64,000 bases of DNA from Solwaraspora sp. WMMD792 (GCF_029626105.1 NZ_JARUBH010000009.1:5704001-5768000), one strand, 5' to 3'; counted from the first letter of the stretch, positions 1-9,289 are shown. Translations and numbers: made by a program. Notes: a model not told the origin generated them from the letters alone.

Positions 1-1728
1 CTTCATCTGCGGCACCACCGAGAAGGTGCCGTCGCGTTGGATGTTGGCGTGCACCCGGTCGTTGATGAACCGGGCGCCGCGCTCATCGACGTACTCGTCG
101 CCCCACATCATCCGCAGCAGCGACACCAGCCCCATCTTGCTCCTGGCGTCCTCACGGCCGTCGGCGAGCGCCTCGAAGACCGCCGACACGCTGCGCAGCC
201 CGCGGGCGCGGATCTCGGCCATCAGGGTCGGCTTGTCCATCGGCACCCCGGGCACGTACCAGTTGGCGGCCGGGTCCTCCGCGACCTCGCCGCCGGCGGC
301 CCACTCGACGATCTGGCCGACCAGGCTCTTGCACGAGCCACACCCCTTGCCGGCCCGGGTGGCGTCCATCACCCCGCTCACCGTGCGGACCCCGCCGGCG
401 ACGGTGGCGACCAGCGCGCCCTTGCTGACCCCGTTGCAGTTGCAGACCTGGGCGTCGTCGTCGAGTTCGGCGGCGGACACCTCGGCCGGCGGCCCGCCCA
501 GGTCGAACAGCAGCCGGACCCGCTCCTCCGGCAGCGGCGAGCCCCGGTCGAACGCCTGCATCAGGAAGCCGACCTTGCTCACGTCGCCGACCAGGGTGGC
601 ACCGATCAGCCGGTCGTCGCGGACCACCACGCTCTTGTAGACGCCGCGCCGGGGCTCGGCGAAGACCACGAACTCGTCGTCGTCGCGTTCCGGCGCGGTC
701 ACCCCCATGGCGGCCACGTCGACCCCGGCGACCTTCAGCTTGGTCGCGGTCCGCGAGCCGTGGTACGCCGCCGTCGGGTCGGTGCCGGTGAGCTGCCCGG
801 CGAGCACCTTCGCCTGGTCCCACAGCGGCGCGACCAGGCCGTACGTCTGGCCACGGTGCTGCACGCACTCCCCGACCGCGTAGATGTCCGGCTCGTCGAG
901 CACCCGCAGGTGGTCGTCGACGACGATCCCTCGCTCCACCGGCAGGCCGCTGACCTGCGCGAGCGTGGTGTTGGGCCGGATCCCGGCGGCGATCACCACC
1001 ATGTCGGCGGCGAACGTGCGCCCGTCGGCGAGCCGGACCCCTTCGACGGCGTCCCGGCCGAGGATCCGCTCGGTGCGGGCCTTGGTGACCACGTCGATGC
1101 CGAGCCGTTCGACGCTGCGCCGCAGGATGTCGCCGCCGGTGGCGTCGAGCTGCGCGTTCATCAGATGCCCGGCGGCGTGCAGCAGGGTCACCGACACGCC
1201 GTACTGCTGCAGGCCGCGGGCCGCTTCCAGGCCGAGCAGCCCGCCGCCGATCACCACCGCCCGCTGGTGGTCGCGGGCGTAGCGGATCATCGCCCGGGTG
1301 TCGTCGAGCGTGCGGAAGGTGAAAACTCCCTGGTGGAAGCCGCGGCGCGGGTGGTGGGCACCGTCGATCGGCGGCACGAACGGCACGCTGCCGGTGGCGA
1401 TCACCAACTTGTCGTACGGGGTGGTGGTGCCGTCGACGGCGTGCACCACCCTGGCGAACCGGTCGATCCGGGTGACCTCCACGCCGGCCCGCAGGGTGAT
1501 GCCGTTCTCCTCGTACCAGGGCAGGCTGTTGAGGAAGATGCCGTCCTCGGCCTCGACGCCGGAGAGCACGTTGGACAGCAGGATTCGGTTGTAGTTACCG
1601 TACGGTTCGGCGCCGAACATGGTGATGTCGTACCGGTCCGGGCCGACCCGGTCGATGATCTCCTCGACGGTACGGGCACCGGCCATGCCGTTGCCGACCA
1701 CCACCAGCCGCGGTCGTCGCTGCGTCAA
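1..1728 (-). CDS. nirB: Assimilatory nitrite reductase large subunit NirB (3' end outside window)
   Basis: NAD(P)H-dependent cytoplasmic siroheme enzyme that reduces nitrite to ammonium. The visible 576 residues contain an N-terminal FAD-binding motif (VVVGNGMAG), an NAD-binding pyridine-nucleotide-disulfide domain (VVIGGGLLGLEAA), and a BFD-like [2Fe-2S] site (CNCNG...CGSC, about residues 429-467). The siroheme/[4Fe-4S] half lies beyond the left edge. The start is a TTG at 1726-1728, chosen because GGAGG (1735-1739) sits 6 bases upstream and the conserved fold begins right after it. The stop of the preceding gene lies one base upstream, so translation is probably coupled. The family is clear; only the C-terminal part is missing. 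NirD is not seen and may lie outside. Confidence 0.93.
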   Translation of the reverse strand, partial: MTQRRPRLVVVGNGMAGARTVEEIIDRVGPDRYDITMFGAEPYGNYNRILLSNVLSGVEAEDGIFLNSLPWYEENGITLRAGVEVTRIDRFARVVHAVDGTTTPYDKLVIATGSVPFVPPIDGAHHPRRGFHQGVFTFRTLDDTRAMIRYARDHQRAVVIGGGLLGLEAARGLQQYGVSVTLLHAAGHLMNAQLDATGGDILRRSVERLGIDVVTKARTERILGRDAVEGVRLADGRTFAADMVVIAAGIRPNTTLAQVSGLPVERGIVVDDHLRVLDEPDIYAVGECVQHRGQTYGLVAPLWDQAKVLAGQLTGTDPTAAYHGSRTATKLKVAGVDVAAMGVTAPERDDDEFVVFAEPRRGVYKSVVVRDDRLIGATLVGDVSKVGFLMQAFDRGSPLPEERVRLLFDLGGPPAEVSAAELDDDAQVCNCNGVSKGALVATVAGGVRTVSGVMDATRAGKGCGSCKSLVGQIVEWAAGGEVAEDPAANWYVPGVPMDKPTLMAEIRARGLRSVSAVFEALADGREDARSKMGLVSLLRMMWGDEYVDERGARFINDRVHANIQRDGTFSVVPQMK

Positions 1729-1729
1729 C

Positions 1730-2077
1730 TCACACCTCCACCAGGCCGAGATCGAGCACGACGGTGCCGGTGGTGCCGGCCGGCGCGGCGACCTGCAGCT
1801 CCACCACGGTGCCGGCGGCCAGGTCCTCGACGACCCGCAGCGGCACGTGCACCGCGTCGCGGGCGCCGATCGGGAAGTAGCGCATCGGCTCGCCGTCGCG
1901 TAGCAGCAGGACGTAGACCAGCTCGCCGGAGCTGTTCCCGCCCCGGAAGTAGACGGTCTGCGCGACCAGCCCGTCCGGCACCGTGTAGCGCAGGCTGCCG
2001 TCCAGCGGCAGCGGCGTGTCCAGCCCTTTGCCGTCGAACGCGAACACTCCTTGCAGGAAACGTGGGGTCGACTGCAT
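1730..2077 (-). CDS. Small protein between nitrate and nitrite reductase genes, function unknown
   Basis: 115-residue protein starting at ATG 2075-2077, 14 bases after the nasA-like stop and one base before the TTG of nirB, so it is an obligate member of the nitrate operon. It is rich in beta-branched residues and glycine, has no cysteine and no signal peptide or membrane segment, and reads like a small all-beta domain. It cannot be NirD, which needs a Rieske-type fold, usually with Cys/His ligands; none of those are present. Its position suggests an assembly, stability or electron-transfer accessory of the assimilatory nitrate reductase, but this is inference from context only. I do not recognise the family. 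Confidence 0.75.
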   Translation of the reverse strand: MQSTPRFLQGVFAFDGKGLDTPLPLDGSLRYTVPDGLVAQTVYFRGGNSSGELVYVLLLRDGEPMRYFPIGARDAVHVPLRVVEDLAAGTVVELQVAAPAGTTGTVVLDLGLVEV

Positions 2078-2091
2078 GGTGGGTCCCTTCG

Positions 2092-4251
2092 TCAGGTGGC
2101 GGAATCGTCCGGGGCGGCGCTGCTCGGGCCGGCTCCGGCCGGTCCGGCGAGGCGGCGGACCGCGACCGCGCAGACCTTGAACGCCGGCATCCGGGAGTGC
2201 CGGTCCAACGTCGGATCGGTCAACGCGTTGGCGCTGGCCAGGCCGCCCCAGTGGAACGGCACGAAGACGGTGTCGGGGCGGATGTGCTCGGTCAGGTACG
2301 CCCGGAACACCGCCCGCCCCCGGCGGGTGGTCAACTCGACCAGGTCGGCGGTGCCGATGCCGAGCCGGCGGGCCAGGTCCGGGTGGATCTCCGCCTTCGG
2401 ATCGCTGGCCGTACTGCTCAGCGACGGCGAGCGGCGGGTCTGGTTCCCGCTCTGGTACTGGCCCATGATCCGGCCGGTGGTGAGCAGGTACGGGTAGCTG
2501 CGGTCGGGCAGTTCGGCCGGATCCCGGTGCTCCACCCGGATGAACCGGGCCCGCCCGTCGGCGGTGGCGAACCGTTCGGTGAACAGTCGCGGCGTACCCG
2601 GATGGTCGTCGGCCGGGCACGGCCAGAACACTCCGTCCTCGGCCTCGACGCGCTGGTAGCTGATGCCCGCGTAGTCGGCGATCCCGCCAGCGCTGGCCCG
2701 GCGCAGCTCGTCGTAGACGGTCTGCGGGTCGGCGGAGAAGTACTTGCCCCGGCCGAGCCGGTCGGCGAGCGCGGCCAGCACGCTCAGGTCGTCGCGTACC
2801 CCGTCCGGTGGCGGCAGCACCCGGCGGCGGCGCAGCACCCGGCCCTCCAGGTTGGTCATGGTGCCGTCCTCCTCGGCCCACTGGGCGGTGGGCAGCACCA
2901 CGTCGGCGACGGCGGCCGTCTCGGACCGGAAGATGTCCGACACGGCGAGGAAGTCCAGCGCGGCCAGCCGGTCGGCGACCCGGTCCCGGTCGGGCGCGGA
3001 GACCAGAATGTTGGAGGCGAACACCAGCATCGTGCGCACCCCGCCGGGGGTGCCGATCCGGTCGATCATCTCGGTGGCGGAGACCCCCGGGCCGGGCAGT
3101 TCGCCCGGATCGACGCCCCACACCGCGGCGACGTGGGCGCGGGCGGCCGGATCGTCGAGACGCCGGTAACCGGGCAGCTGGTCGGCCTTCTGGCCGTGTT
3201 CCCGGCCGCCCTGGCCGTTGCCCTGCCCGGTGATGGTGCCGTAGCCGCTGCCGGACCGGCCGGGCAGGCCGAGGGCGAGCGCCAGATTGATGTACGCCTG
3301 CGCGGTGTCCGTACCGCTGCTGTGCTGCTCGGCACCGCGGGCGGTGAGGATCATCGCGGTCGGCGCGGTGGCCAGCGCGTGCACCGTACGCTGCAGCAGC
3401 GCCTCGGACACCCCGGTGATCCGCTCCACCCGGTCCGGCCAGTAGCCGGCGACGGCGGTGCGGACCGCGTCGAACCCGGTGGTGCGCTCCCGGATGTACG
3501 CCTGGTCGACGTAGCCGGCCCGGACGGCGATGTGCAGCAGCCCGTTGGCCAGCGCCAGGTCGGTGCCGGGGGCCACCGGCAGGTGGATGCCGGCGCCCCG
3601 GGCGGTCGCCGAGCGGCGCGGGTCGGCGACGATGTGGACCGCGCCGGCGGCCCGGCCGGCATCGAAGTACTGCATCGCCGGTGGCATGGTGTCGGCCGGG
3701 TTGCCGCCGACGACCAGCACCGCGCGGGCGTCGGCGATGTCGGCCAGCGGGAACGGCAGGCCTCGGTCGATACCGAAGGCCCGGTTGCCGGCGGTGGCCG
3801 ACGACGACATGCAGAACCGGCCGTTGTAGTCGATGTGCGGGGTACGCAGCCCGACCCGGGCGAACTTGCCGAGCTGGTACGCCTTCTCGTTGGTCAGCCC
3901 GCCGCCGCCGAACAGGCCGACGCTGGCCGGTCCGTACCGGTGTTGGCTGGTCTGTACAGCGGCGGTGATCCGGTCCAGGGCCTCGTCCCAGCTGGCCGGG
4001 CGCAGCGGGCTGCGCCGGTCGGCCGGATCGGTGCGCACCAGCGGGGTGAGCAGCCGGTCCGGGTGGTCGAGCAGTTCCGGCGCGCTCCAGCCCTTGGCGC
4101 ACAGCCCACCCCGGTTGGTGGGGAAGTCCGCTGGCTCGATGACGGGCGGTCGGGGCGGCGCCGGCCGCATCCGTACCCCGCACTGCAGGGAGCAGTACGG
4201 GCAGTGGGTCGGCACGCTCGGGCCCAGGTCGGGACTGCCGTGGTCGCCCAT
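2092..4251 (-). CDS. nasA: Assimilatory nitrate reductase catalytic subunit (molybdopterin oxidoreductase)
   Basis: 719-residue Mo-bis-MGD enzyme reducing nitrate to nitrite in the cytoplasm. The N-terminus carries the [4Fe-4S] ligands C-x2-C-x3-C (CPYCSLQC, about residues 17-24) and the fourth Cys in GLCAKG (about 50-55). The long Molybdopterin domain follows, and the C-terminal MopB_CT domain (PDTVFVPFHWGG) closes it. Length fits NarB/NasA of actinomycetes, without the extra C-terminal [2Fe-2S] domain of some NasA. It is followed by a small gene and nirB in one operon. A weak GlnR-like site lies about 35 bases upstream of the start. The choice of ATG at 4249-4251 rather than 4256-4258 follows the reading frame that contains the Fe-S motif. 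Confidence 0.93.
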   Translation of the reverse strand: MGDHGSPDLGPSVPTHCPYCSLQCGVRMRPAPPRPPVIEPADFPTNRGGLCAKGWSAPELLDHPDRLLTPLVRTDPADRRSPLRPASWDEALDRITAAVQTSQHRYGPASVGLFGGGGLTNEKAYQLGKFARVGLRTPHIDYNGRFCMSSSATAGNRAFGIDRGLPFPLADIADARAVLVVGGNPADTMPPAMQYFDAGRAAGAVHIVADPRRSATARGAGIHLPVAPGTDLALANGLLHIAVRAGYVDQAYIRERTTGFDAVRTAVAGYWPDRVERITGVSEALLQRTVHALATAPTAMILTARGAEQHSSGTDTAQAYINLALALGLPGRSGSGYGTITGQGNGQGGREHGQKADQLPGYRRLDDPAARAHVAAVWGVDPGELPGPGVSATEMIDRIGTPGGVRTMLVFASNILVSAPDRDRVADRLAALDFLAVSDIFRSETAAVADVVLPTAQWAEEDGTMTNLEGRVLRRRRVLPPPDGVRDDLSVLAALADRLGRGKYFSADPQTVYDELRRASAGGIADYAGISYQRVEAEDGVFWPCPADDHPGTPRLFTERFATADGRARFIRVEHRDPAELPDRSYPYLLTTGRIMGQYQSGNQTRRSPSLSSTASDPKAEIHPDLARRLGIGTADLVELTTRRGRAVFRAYLTEHIRPDTVFVPFHWGGLASANALTDPTLDRHSRMPAFKVCAVAVRRLAGPAGAGPSSAAPDDSAT

Positions 4252-4284
4252 CGCCCAAGAGTGGGAAATCGACGTTGCGCTATC

Positions 4285-4300
4285 GTATTGCCCACGTCAC
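4285..4300 (-). promoter_or_regulatory. Possible GlnR-like site upstream of the nitrate operon
   Basis: Read on the minus strand this is GTGAC-6 bases-AATAC. The known actinobacterial GlnR consensus is gTnAC-n6-GaAAC: the first half-site is complete, the second matches only in part. Nitrogen control of nas/nir genes by GlnR is established in Streptomyces and relatives, so the position fits, but one imperfect match of this length is weak evidence. Confidence 0.22.
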
Positions 4301-4352
4301 ATCGGTGTTGCCAACACCTGTTCCGCTGGCCAGCGTCGATGTGATCACCAGG

Positions 4353-5609
4353 TCAGTCGGTCAGGAATGCGTCGATCTGGGCCAGGAACTCCGGCCAGGC
4401 CGGCTCGGACGCGGTAAGCAGGTGGTTACGGCTGTCCAGCAGCACCAGTTGACTGTCCGGGATGAGGGTGGCCAGCTCGCTGGCCTGCGAGGTCGGCACC
4501 CGCAGGTCGTCGCGGCAGTGCAGGATCAGCGTCGGGCACTGCACCCGGTGGGCGATGTCCGAGACGTCGATCCGGGCGAACTCCTCCAGGAACCGGACCC
4601 CGTTGGCCGCCGAGGTGGTCCGCCGCTGGAAGCCGATGAAGTCCTCCAGCTCCTCCGGGGTGCCCTCGGGCAGGAACTGGGAGGCGAAGACGCCGAGGAA
4701 ACTCGGGTCCTGGTGCGCCCAGCCGACCCGGGCCAGGTTCAGGTCGAGGGCCGCCTCGTCCCGCTCGGCCTGATTGCGGGCCCGGACCTGGCGGCCCCGG
4801 GCGTACGCGCCGGCGAGAATCAGCCGGCTGACCCGCTCCGGTCGGCGGACGGCGTAGGCGACCGCCACCGCACCGCCCTGGGAGACGCCGAGCAGCGGAA
4901 ACCGGTCCAGCCCTACCGCCTCGACCACGGTGTCCAGGTCGTCGACCCAGTCGTCGAAGGAGAAGCTCGGCACGTCCCAGTCGGACAGCCCGCACCCCCG
5001 CTCGTCGTAGCGGACCAACTGCCGGTCCCGGGCCAGCCCGTTGAGCCAGTGCGACCACACTGGGGTGGTCCACTCCAGATCGAGGTGGGTCATCCAGTTG
5101 GCCGCCTTGAGCAGCGGAGGACCGGACCCGACGGTGGCGTAGGCGATCCGGGTGCCGTCGTCGGCCCGGCAGAACCGGACGACCTGGCGGTCCGCGCCGC
5201 TCGTCTCCCCGGCGACGACCGACCGGGCCGGCGCCGGTCGGGTCGGGTGTGCGGCCGGCTCCGACCCGGGGTCGGCGGGGTCACCGGCGCGGGTGACCGT
5301 CACCGGCATCGCGAACTGGTACCCCCGCCGGTGCACGGTCCGGATCAGCCGTTGGTGACGGCCGGTGTCACCGACGGCGATCCGGGCGGTACGCAGCCCG
5401 GTGGTCAGCGCCGCCTCGCTGACGAAACGGTCGCCCCACACCTTGTCGAGCAGTTCGTTCTTCGACACCACCCGGTCACGGTGCTCGATCAGGTACTGCA
5501 GGAGGTCGAGCGCCCGGGGCTCCACGTGGACCGGCTCACCGGACCGCCGCAGCTGGTAACGGGCCATATCCAGTTCGTACTCGCCGAAGCTGTATGTGTC
5601 GCCGGCCAT
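4353..5609 (-). CDS. OmpR-type winged-helix domain fused to an alpha/beta hydrolase
   Basis: 418 residues. Residues about 5-95 form a Trans_reg_C winged helix (YELDMARYQLRR, ALDLLQYLIEHRDRVVSK, VRTVHRRGYQF-type beta hairpin) like that of OmpR/CadC/SARP proteins, with no receiver domain. After a Pro/Ala-rich linker of about 50 residues, a complete alpha/beta hydrolase follows: nucleophile elbow GVSQGG, Asp in ILHCRDDLRVP, catalytic His in SRNHLL near the end. The start was set at ATG 5607-5609, where the winged helix begins; an upstream GTG/ATG would only add low-complexity sequence. The regulator could be gated by substrate binding or turnover in the hydrolase domain (inference). It stands alone, about 100 bases beyond the start of the nitrate operon. 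Confidence 0.85.
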   Translation of the reverse strand: MAGDTYSFGEYELDMARYQLRRSGEPVHVEPRALDLLQYLIEHRDRVVSKNELLDKVWGDRFVSEAALTTGLRTARIAVGDTGRHQRLIRTVHRRGYQFAMPVTVTRAGDPADPGSEPAAHPTRPAPARSVVAGETSGADRQVVRFCRADDGTRIAYATVGSGPPLLKAANWMTHLDLEWTTPVWSHWLNGLARDRQLVRYDERGCGLSDWDVPSFSFDDWVDDLDTVVEAVGLDRFPLLGVSQGGAVAVAYAVRRPERVSRLILAGAYARGRQVRARNQAERDEAALDLNLARVGWAHQDPSFLGVFASQFLPEGTPEELEDFIGFQRRTTSAANGVRFLEEFARIDVSDIAHRVQCPTLILHCRDDLRVPTSQASELATLIPDSQLVLLDSRNHLLTASEPAWPEFLAQIDAFLTD

Positions 5610-5886
5610 CGGGTGAGCGTACCGCCCGGTCCGCGCCCGACCCTCGGCGGACGATCTTGAGCTCCGACTGGCCTGGGCCTGAATGTGCAGGTCAGCGGCA
5701 CCTCTTACGTCGGACTGTTTGAGACCCGACAGAAATGGTGTAGCGTTCCGGTCAGAATTGGCGTTGCGGTGATCACATAAATCCACTGTACGGGTCACCG
5801 ACCGCAATCCTTCCTCACATTCTCCTCAGTGAATCCTTTGATCGCCACCAAGTCTGCGCGGTTCCGCGCTGCAAGGCTTGGTGCTC

Positions 5887-7119
5887 ATGACATTCCTGCA
5901 ACACCGTCGGATGTTCCGACACGCCCGCACCGCGACCGTCCTGTCCGTACTGATGCTGGGTCCGATGCTCGCCGCGAGCACTCCGGCCGCCGCCTCCTCC
6001 ACCGTGCCCACCGCGGAGATGGCAGACTGCCTGCTCTACGAATCGTCCGACGAGCTGGCCTGCTACCGCGACTTCCAGACCGCGATGAAGGTGGCGACCG
6101 AGGGGGCGGTCTCCGACGCCCCGCGCGACGGCAGCCGACTCGACGCGGCGACCACCGAGCGGATCGCCGACGCCGGCGAGACCGCCACCCGCGCCATGGC
6201 ATCGGGTACGTCCGCAGCCGCCCAGGTCGTCCTCGGGATCGCGTACCGGGACGCCAACTTCTCGGGCGGCTCGCTGAGCATGATCTCGCAATCCGGCACC
6301 TGCAGCGGCGGCAAGTACTTCTACTTCAACAACCTCGCCGGCGCTGGCTGGGGCGACGTGATCAGTTCATACAAGAACGTCACCGACTGCGCCAGCAACT
6401 ATTACGTCAACACCAACCAGTCCGGCACCCCCCACATGTGGTACTCGCACGACCAGCTCGCGCGGGTGCCCGCCGACAACCAGTACAGCTCGGTCAGGTT
6501 CTGGGACGGCCCGTCCCGCGCGGAGCTGTTCGAGCACTGCGACAGCCGGGCCGTGTCCTGCCGGTTCGTTCCGGGAACGCCGGTGACCGAGACCACCGCT
6601 CCCTTCCACGAGGTCGCCTCGCACTTCAACTGCACCCCGTACGACAACAGCCTGTCGGTCGAATGGTCCGACACCACCGGTGGGTCGATCAGCATGACCG
6701 CCAAGGTCCCCGCGACCACCTTCGGCTCCAGCGCGCTGAGCAACGTGTCGACGAGCATCAGCCAGAGCATCGGCCGGCAGTGGAACTGGGAGTCGACGGT
6801 CTCCCGGACCACGTCGCTCAACGCCGGCCCGTCGGGCTGGGCCGCGCTGGACCGCAGCCCCAAGCTGCAGACCGCCCAGGGCACGATCGAGATCAAGCTG
6901 AAGAACAAGGCCTGGGGCCGCAAGGAGTGGTACATCTGGGACTTCGAGGCGACCGTCGAGGTCCCCGACCACCTGGGCGTCACCCGGTCCCGGGGCGGCC
7001 CGATGACCGAGGCCCAGATCGCTGAGCTCTGCTCCGACCCGGCCCGCCGCGCCGCCGCGCCGACCCGTTTCGAGACCCGCCGGGAGCTCGCCAGTAGCAC
7101 GCCGGCCACCGGAAGCTGA
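5887..7119 (+). CDS. Secreted beta-rich protein with crystallin-like segment
   Basis: 410 residues with a typical Sec signal peptide (RHARTATVLSVLMLGPM, cleavage near STPAAA-SS about residue 38). Residues about 115-170 (YRDANFSGGSLSMI..., ending DCASNYYV) look like one beta/gamma-crystallin motif pair with paired cysteines. The following region is Ser/Thr/aromatic-rich and strand-like (SISMTAKVPATTFGSS, SISQSIGRQWNWESTVS), as in secreted aerolysin-like or lectin-type beta proteins, and ends in a charged tail. No catalytic motif was seen. TTG (5878) and GTG (5881) starts are possible; ATG 5887 is conservative. Another small secreted protein with a similar strand style is at 26676-27284. Function unknown; a secreted pore-former or coat-binding protein is one possibility. 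Confidence 0.7.
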   Translation: MTFLQHRRMFRHARTATVLSVLMLGPMLAASTPAAASSTVPTAEMADCLLYESSDELACYRDFQTAMKVATEGAVSDAPRDGSRLDAATTERIADAGETATRAMASGTSAAAQVVLGIAYRDANFSGGSLSMISQSGTCSGGKYFYFNNLAGAGWGDVISSYKNVTDCASNYYVNTNQSGTPHMWYSHDQLARVPADNQYSSVRFWDGPSRAELFEHCDSRAVSCRFVPGTPVTETTAPFHEVASHFNCTPYDNSLSVEWSDTTGGSISMTAKVPATTFGSSALSNVSTSISQSIGRQWNWESTVSRTTSLNAGPSGWAALDRSPKLQTAQGTIEIKLKNKAWGRKEWYIWDFEATVEVPDHLGVTRSRGGPMTEAQIAELCSDPARRAAAPTRFETRRELASSTPATGS

Positions 7120-7210
7120 CCCCTGCGCTGCCTTTCCCGCCCGGGGTGCCCACCAGTATGTCGGCGGACAACCCGGGCCGTGGCGTACCCGCCGTCGCTA
7201 TCGCTGTGCC

Positions 7211-8160
7211 TCAAGTCAGCGCCGCCACCGCCGCGTGCAGCCAGATGGTGGCCGGCGCGTCGGCATCCTTCGGCTGCGGTACGCCGTTGATCGTCGCCGT
7301 CGACGAGTGGTACCTGCCGAGCAGCTCGGCGTGCCGGCTCACCTGCCGACCAGGATCGGCGGCGGCCAGCTGACGCCGGACGGCGGCGGGATCCGGATCG
7401 TCGGTGCGCGCCGCTACCGACGCCACGTACCGACCGGCCAACTCCCGGGCCTGCGGCGAGTCGACCGGCACCCCGGCCTCGGCCGCCGCCCTGGCCTCGG
7501 TGAGCATCGCCACCAGCTGCGTCACCTCCGCGTCCGCCTGCGGGTCTGCCTCCGGGTTCGTCCCCACGGCAGGTGGTTGCGGCTGCGCACTCTGGTCAAT
7601 GGGTGGCCCGACGAAGGTGTCGCTGAAGAACCGGCGGACCGCCTGCCGGAAGTCGGCATCCTGCATTAGGTCGGCCAGCTCGATCCACGCTTCGAGCTGC
7701 TCGCTGGTCGGATCCGCCGGCAACCGGGGCCGCCACGGGCGCAGATAGTCGACGAAGTCGTCGATCCCGAGATCGGCGGTGACCTCGATCCAGAACTCGT
7801 TGACGAGCTGAGGCTCACCTGTTCGGTCGTACCGCGTTGTCTGACGATCGCGCGAAGAACGGCCCGGCGGGCCCGGAACCGGCTCAGCTGGCGGTCGACG
7901 ACCGCCAGGTGCGCGGTCGCAAAATCACCCAGCGTGATCTCTTCGGCCAGCAGCTTTCGGATGTCGTCGATGCCCGCGTCCAGCTCGCGGAGGGTACGGA
8001 TGAGTTCGAGGCGCGCGATTCCGTCGACGTCGTAGCGCCGGTAGCCGGCGTCGGTGTGCTCGGCGGGGGTGACGATCCCGGCGTCGGAGTAGAACCGGAT
8101 CGCGCTGACGCTCAGGCCGGTACGCCTGGCGACCTCGCCGATCAAGTAGAGCTCGTCCAT
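7211..8160 (-). pseudogene. MerR-family regulator with apparent one-base frameshift
   Basis: From ATG 8158-8160 the first ~115 codons encode a normal MerR DNA-binding region (YLIGEVARRTGLSVSAIRFY, GYRRYDVDGIARLELI) and dimerisation helix (RFRARRAVLRAIVRQRG). After TTEQVSL the frame turns to Ser/Arg nonsense and stops at 7666, while the neighbouring frame continues with the usual C-terminal part (VNEFWIEV..., PADPTSEQLEAWIELADLM..., down to TGA at 7211). Adding a single base near 7809 would give VSLKLVNEFW and fuse both halves into one protein of about 316 residues. This is either a real inactivating deletion or an assembly error. No obvious target gene adjoins it. Confidence 0.65.
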
Positions 8161-8366
8161 GGCAGCGACTATGGCGTCTCAAGCAACCTGAGAGTCAACC
8201 CGCCGACCACAGGCCAGACAGATCACAAGCAGGGAGTCGGACCTGCTGGCCGGGCCTGAGGCGATGAACCGAGCGCGACCTCGTCGGACCATCGCAGAGA
8301 TCAGACCTTGTGTTGATCACAGTGGACACATACGGTGGCTGTCAGGAGTCAATCAAGGGCCTGCCT

Positions 8367-9104
8367 ATGCGATTGTTGGCGTCCAATGGCGTGCTGGAAA
8401 TTGCAGCTGACGAGGTCGGTGATCGCCTGGCCCAGGATGGATACGTGCTGATCAGTCAGGCAAGCGCCGCTGAGGTGAGCAGGTTGCTCATGGACTGGAC
8501 TCGACCAGTTGATCACCCCCACCAGTCTCAACCAGGAGTAACAGTGATCGATCCCTCCAGAGCACCTGCTGATGGTTTGAACGCTGTCGGATTCACCCGA
8601 ATCGCCCTCCTACCGCATACTGACCGAAGCCTGCACCTCGAACCACCCAGTTTGCTGGCTTCCCTGACAGTCGTCCCCGCCGCTAGCGGCGGAGATGGCG
8701 TAGTGGTCGACGGAGCATACGTAGCGGCGCAACTTCGAGATCAGTTTGGCGCCGAGGCGGTTGCCGAGATGTCATTGTCGGTACCGGGAGGAGAGAAAGC
8801 GCAGGCGATCTTCGGTTCGCGTGATGGCTACCAGCGGATCCGCTACCGCGACGACGAGATCGCCTGGCCATGTCATCCCGATCGAGCCGCGCAGATCACC
8901 GCCAGGCTTCGACAGTTGATCAAAGGTGCGTCAGTGCCCCTGGCGCTCGGCCAAGGCGACGGTTACCTGCTTCACAACCACCGTACGCTGCATGGACGTT
9001 CGGCGTTCACCGGCAGGCGCTGCGTCATCCGATTCCTGGCGACAGTCGAGGTGAGCCACCCGTACGCTTGGCTCAACAAGGGGTTCGACTGTGCGGATTC
9101 CTGA
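8367..9104 (+). CDS. TauD/TfdA-like Fe(II)/2-oxoglutarate dioxygenase
   Basis: 245 residues. The double-stranded beta-helix signature is present: HTD iron ligands in LLPHTDRS (about residue 77), strand LTVVPAASGGDGVVVDG, then the distal ligand and 2-oxoglutarate Arg in LHNHRTLHGRSAFTGRRCVIRF. The family oxidises small organic substrates, often amino acid derivatives in secondary metabolism; the substrate here is unknown. ATG 8367 was chosen because AAGGGC lies a few bases upstream; an in-frame GTG at 8310 would add 19 residues. The TPR gene starts inside its last codons, so this is the first gene of a translationally coupled set. Codon use is somewhat less GC-rich than in the flanking core genes. 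Confidence 0.82.
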   Translation: MRLLASNGVLEIAADEVGDRLAQDGYVLISQASAAEVSRLLMDWTRPVDHPHQSQPGVTVIDPSRAPADGLNAVGFTRIALLPHTDRSLHLEPPSLLASLTVVPAASGGDGVVVDGAYVAAQLRDQFGAEAVAEMSLSVPGGEKAQAIFGSRDGYQRIRYRDDEIAWPCHPDRAAQITARLRQLIKGASVPLALGQGDGYLLHNHRTLHGRSAFTGRRCVIRFLATVEVSHPYAWLNKGFDCADS

Positions 9105-9228
9105 AGCCAGGCGCAGCGCTGAAGATCGGCGACGCAGGTCGTTGCTGGTGCAGGCGCTGTCGAGGACGCCCTCGGCCCAGGATGCACGCTTCCCTCACGT
9201 GATCCGGGACATCCTGGAAAACGTCGAT
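9091..9228 (+). pseudogene. 5' fragment of TPR membrane protein gene, interrupted by IS
   Basis: GTG at 9091-9093 has AAGGGG 7 bases upstream and overlaps the end of the dioxygenase gene in another frame. The 46 codons (beginning VRIPEARRSAEDRR) run open to ILENVD at the left end of the insertion sequence. If bases 9229-10148 (the element plus one GAT target copy) are removed, codon 46 joins DPENDLHAI at 10149 in frame and the gene continues to 11039, giving 342 residues. Confidence 0.8.
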
Positions 9229-9289
9229 GAGCCTTTTCCAAGCTGATCTTGCAGGTCAGGGCGGGCGCAGCAAGCCCGGAGAGCGATGA

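Noticed and set aside
1730-2077. Calling the small gene nirD
   Set aside because: No Rieske-like fold, no Cys or His ligands, and the order nasA-x-nirB does not fit.
37-4344. Very long plus-strand open frame (about 1435 codons) opposite the nitrate genes
   Set aside because: It is the antisense of nirB, the small gene and nasA; the composition (Gly/Arg/Val/Asp) is what high-GC antisense frames give, with no family motif.
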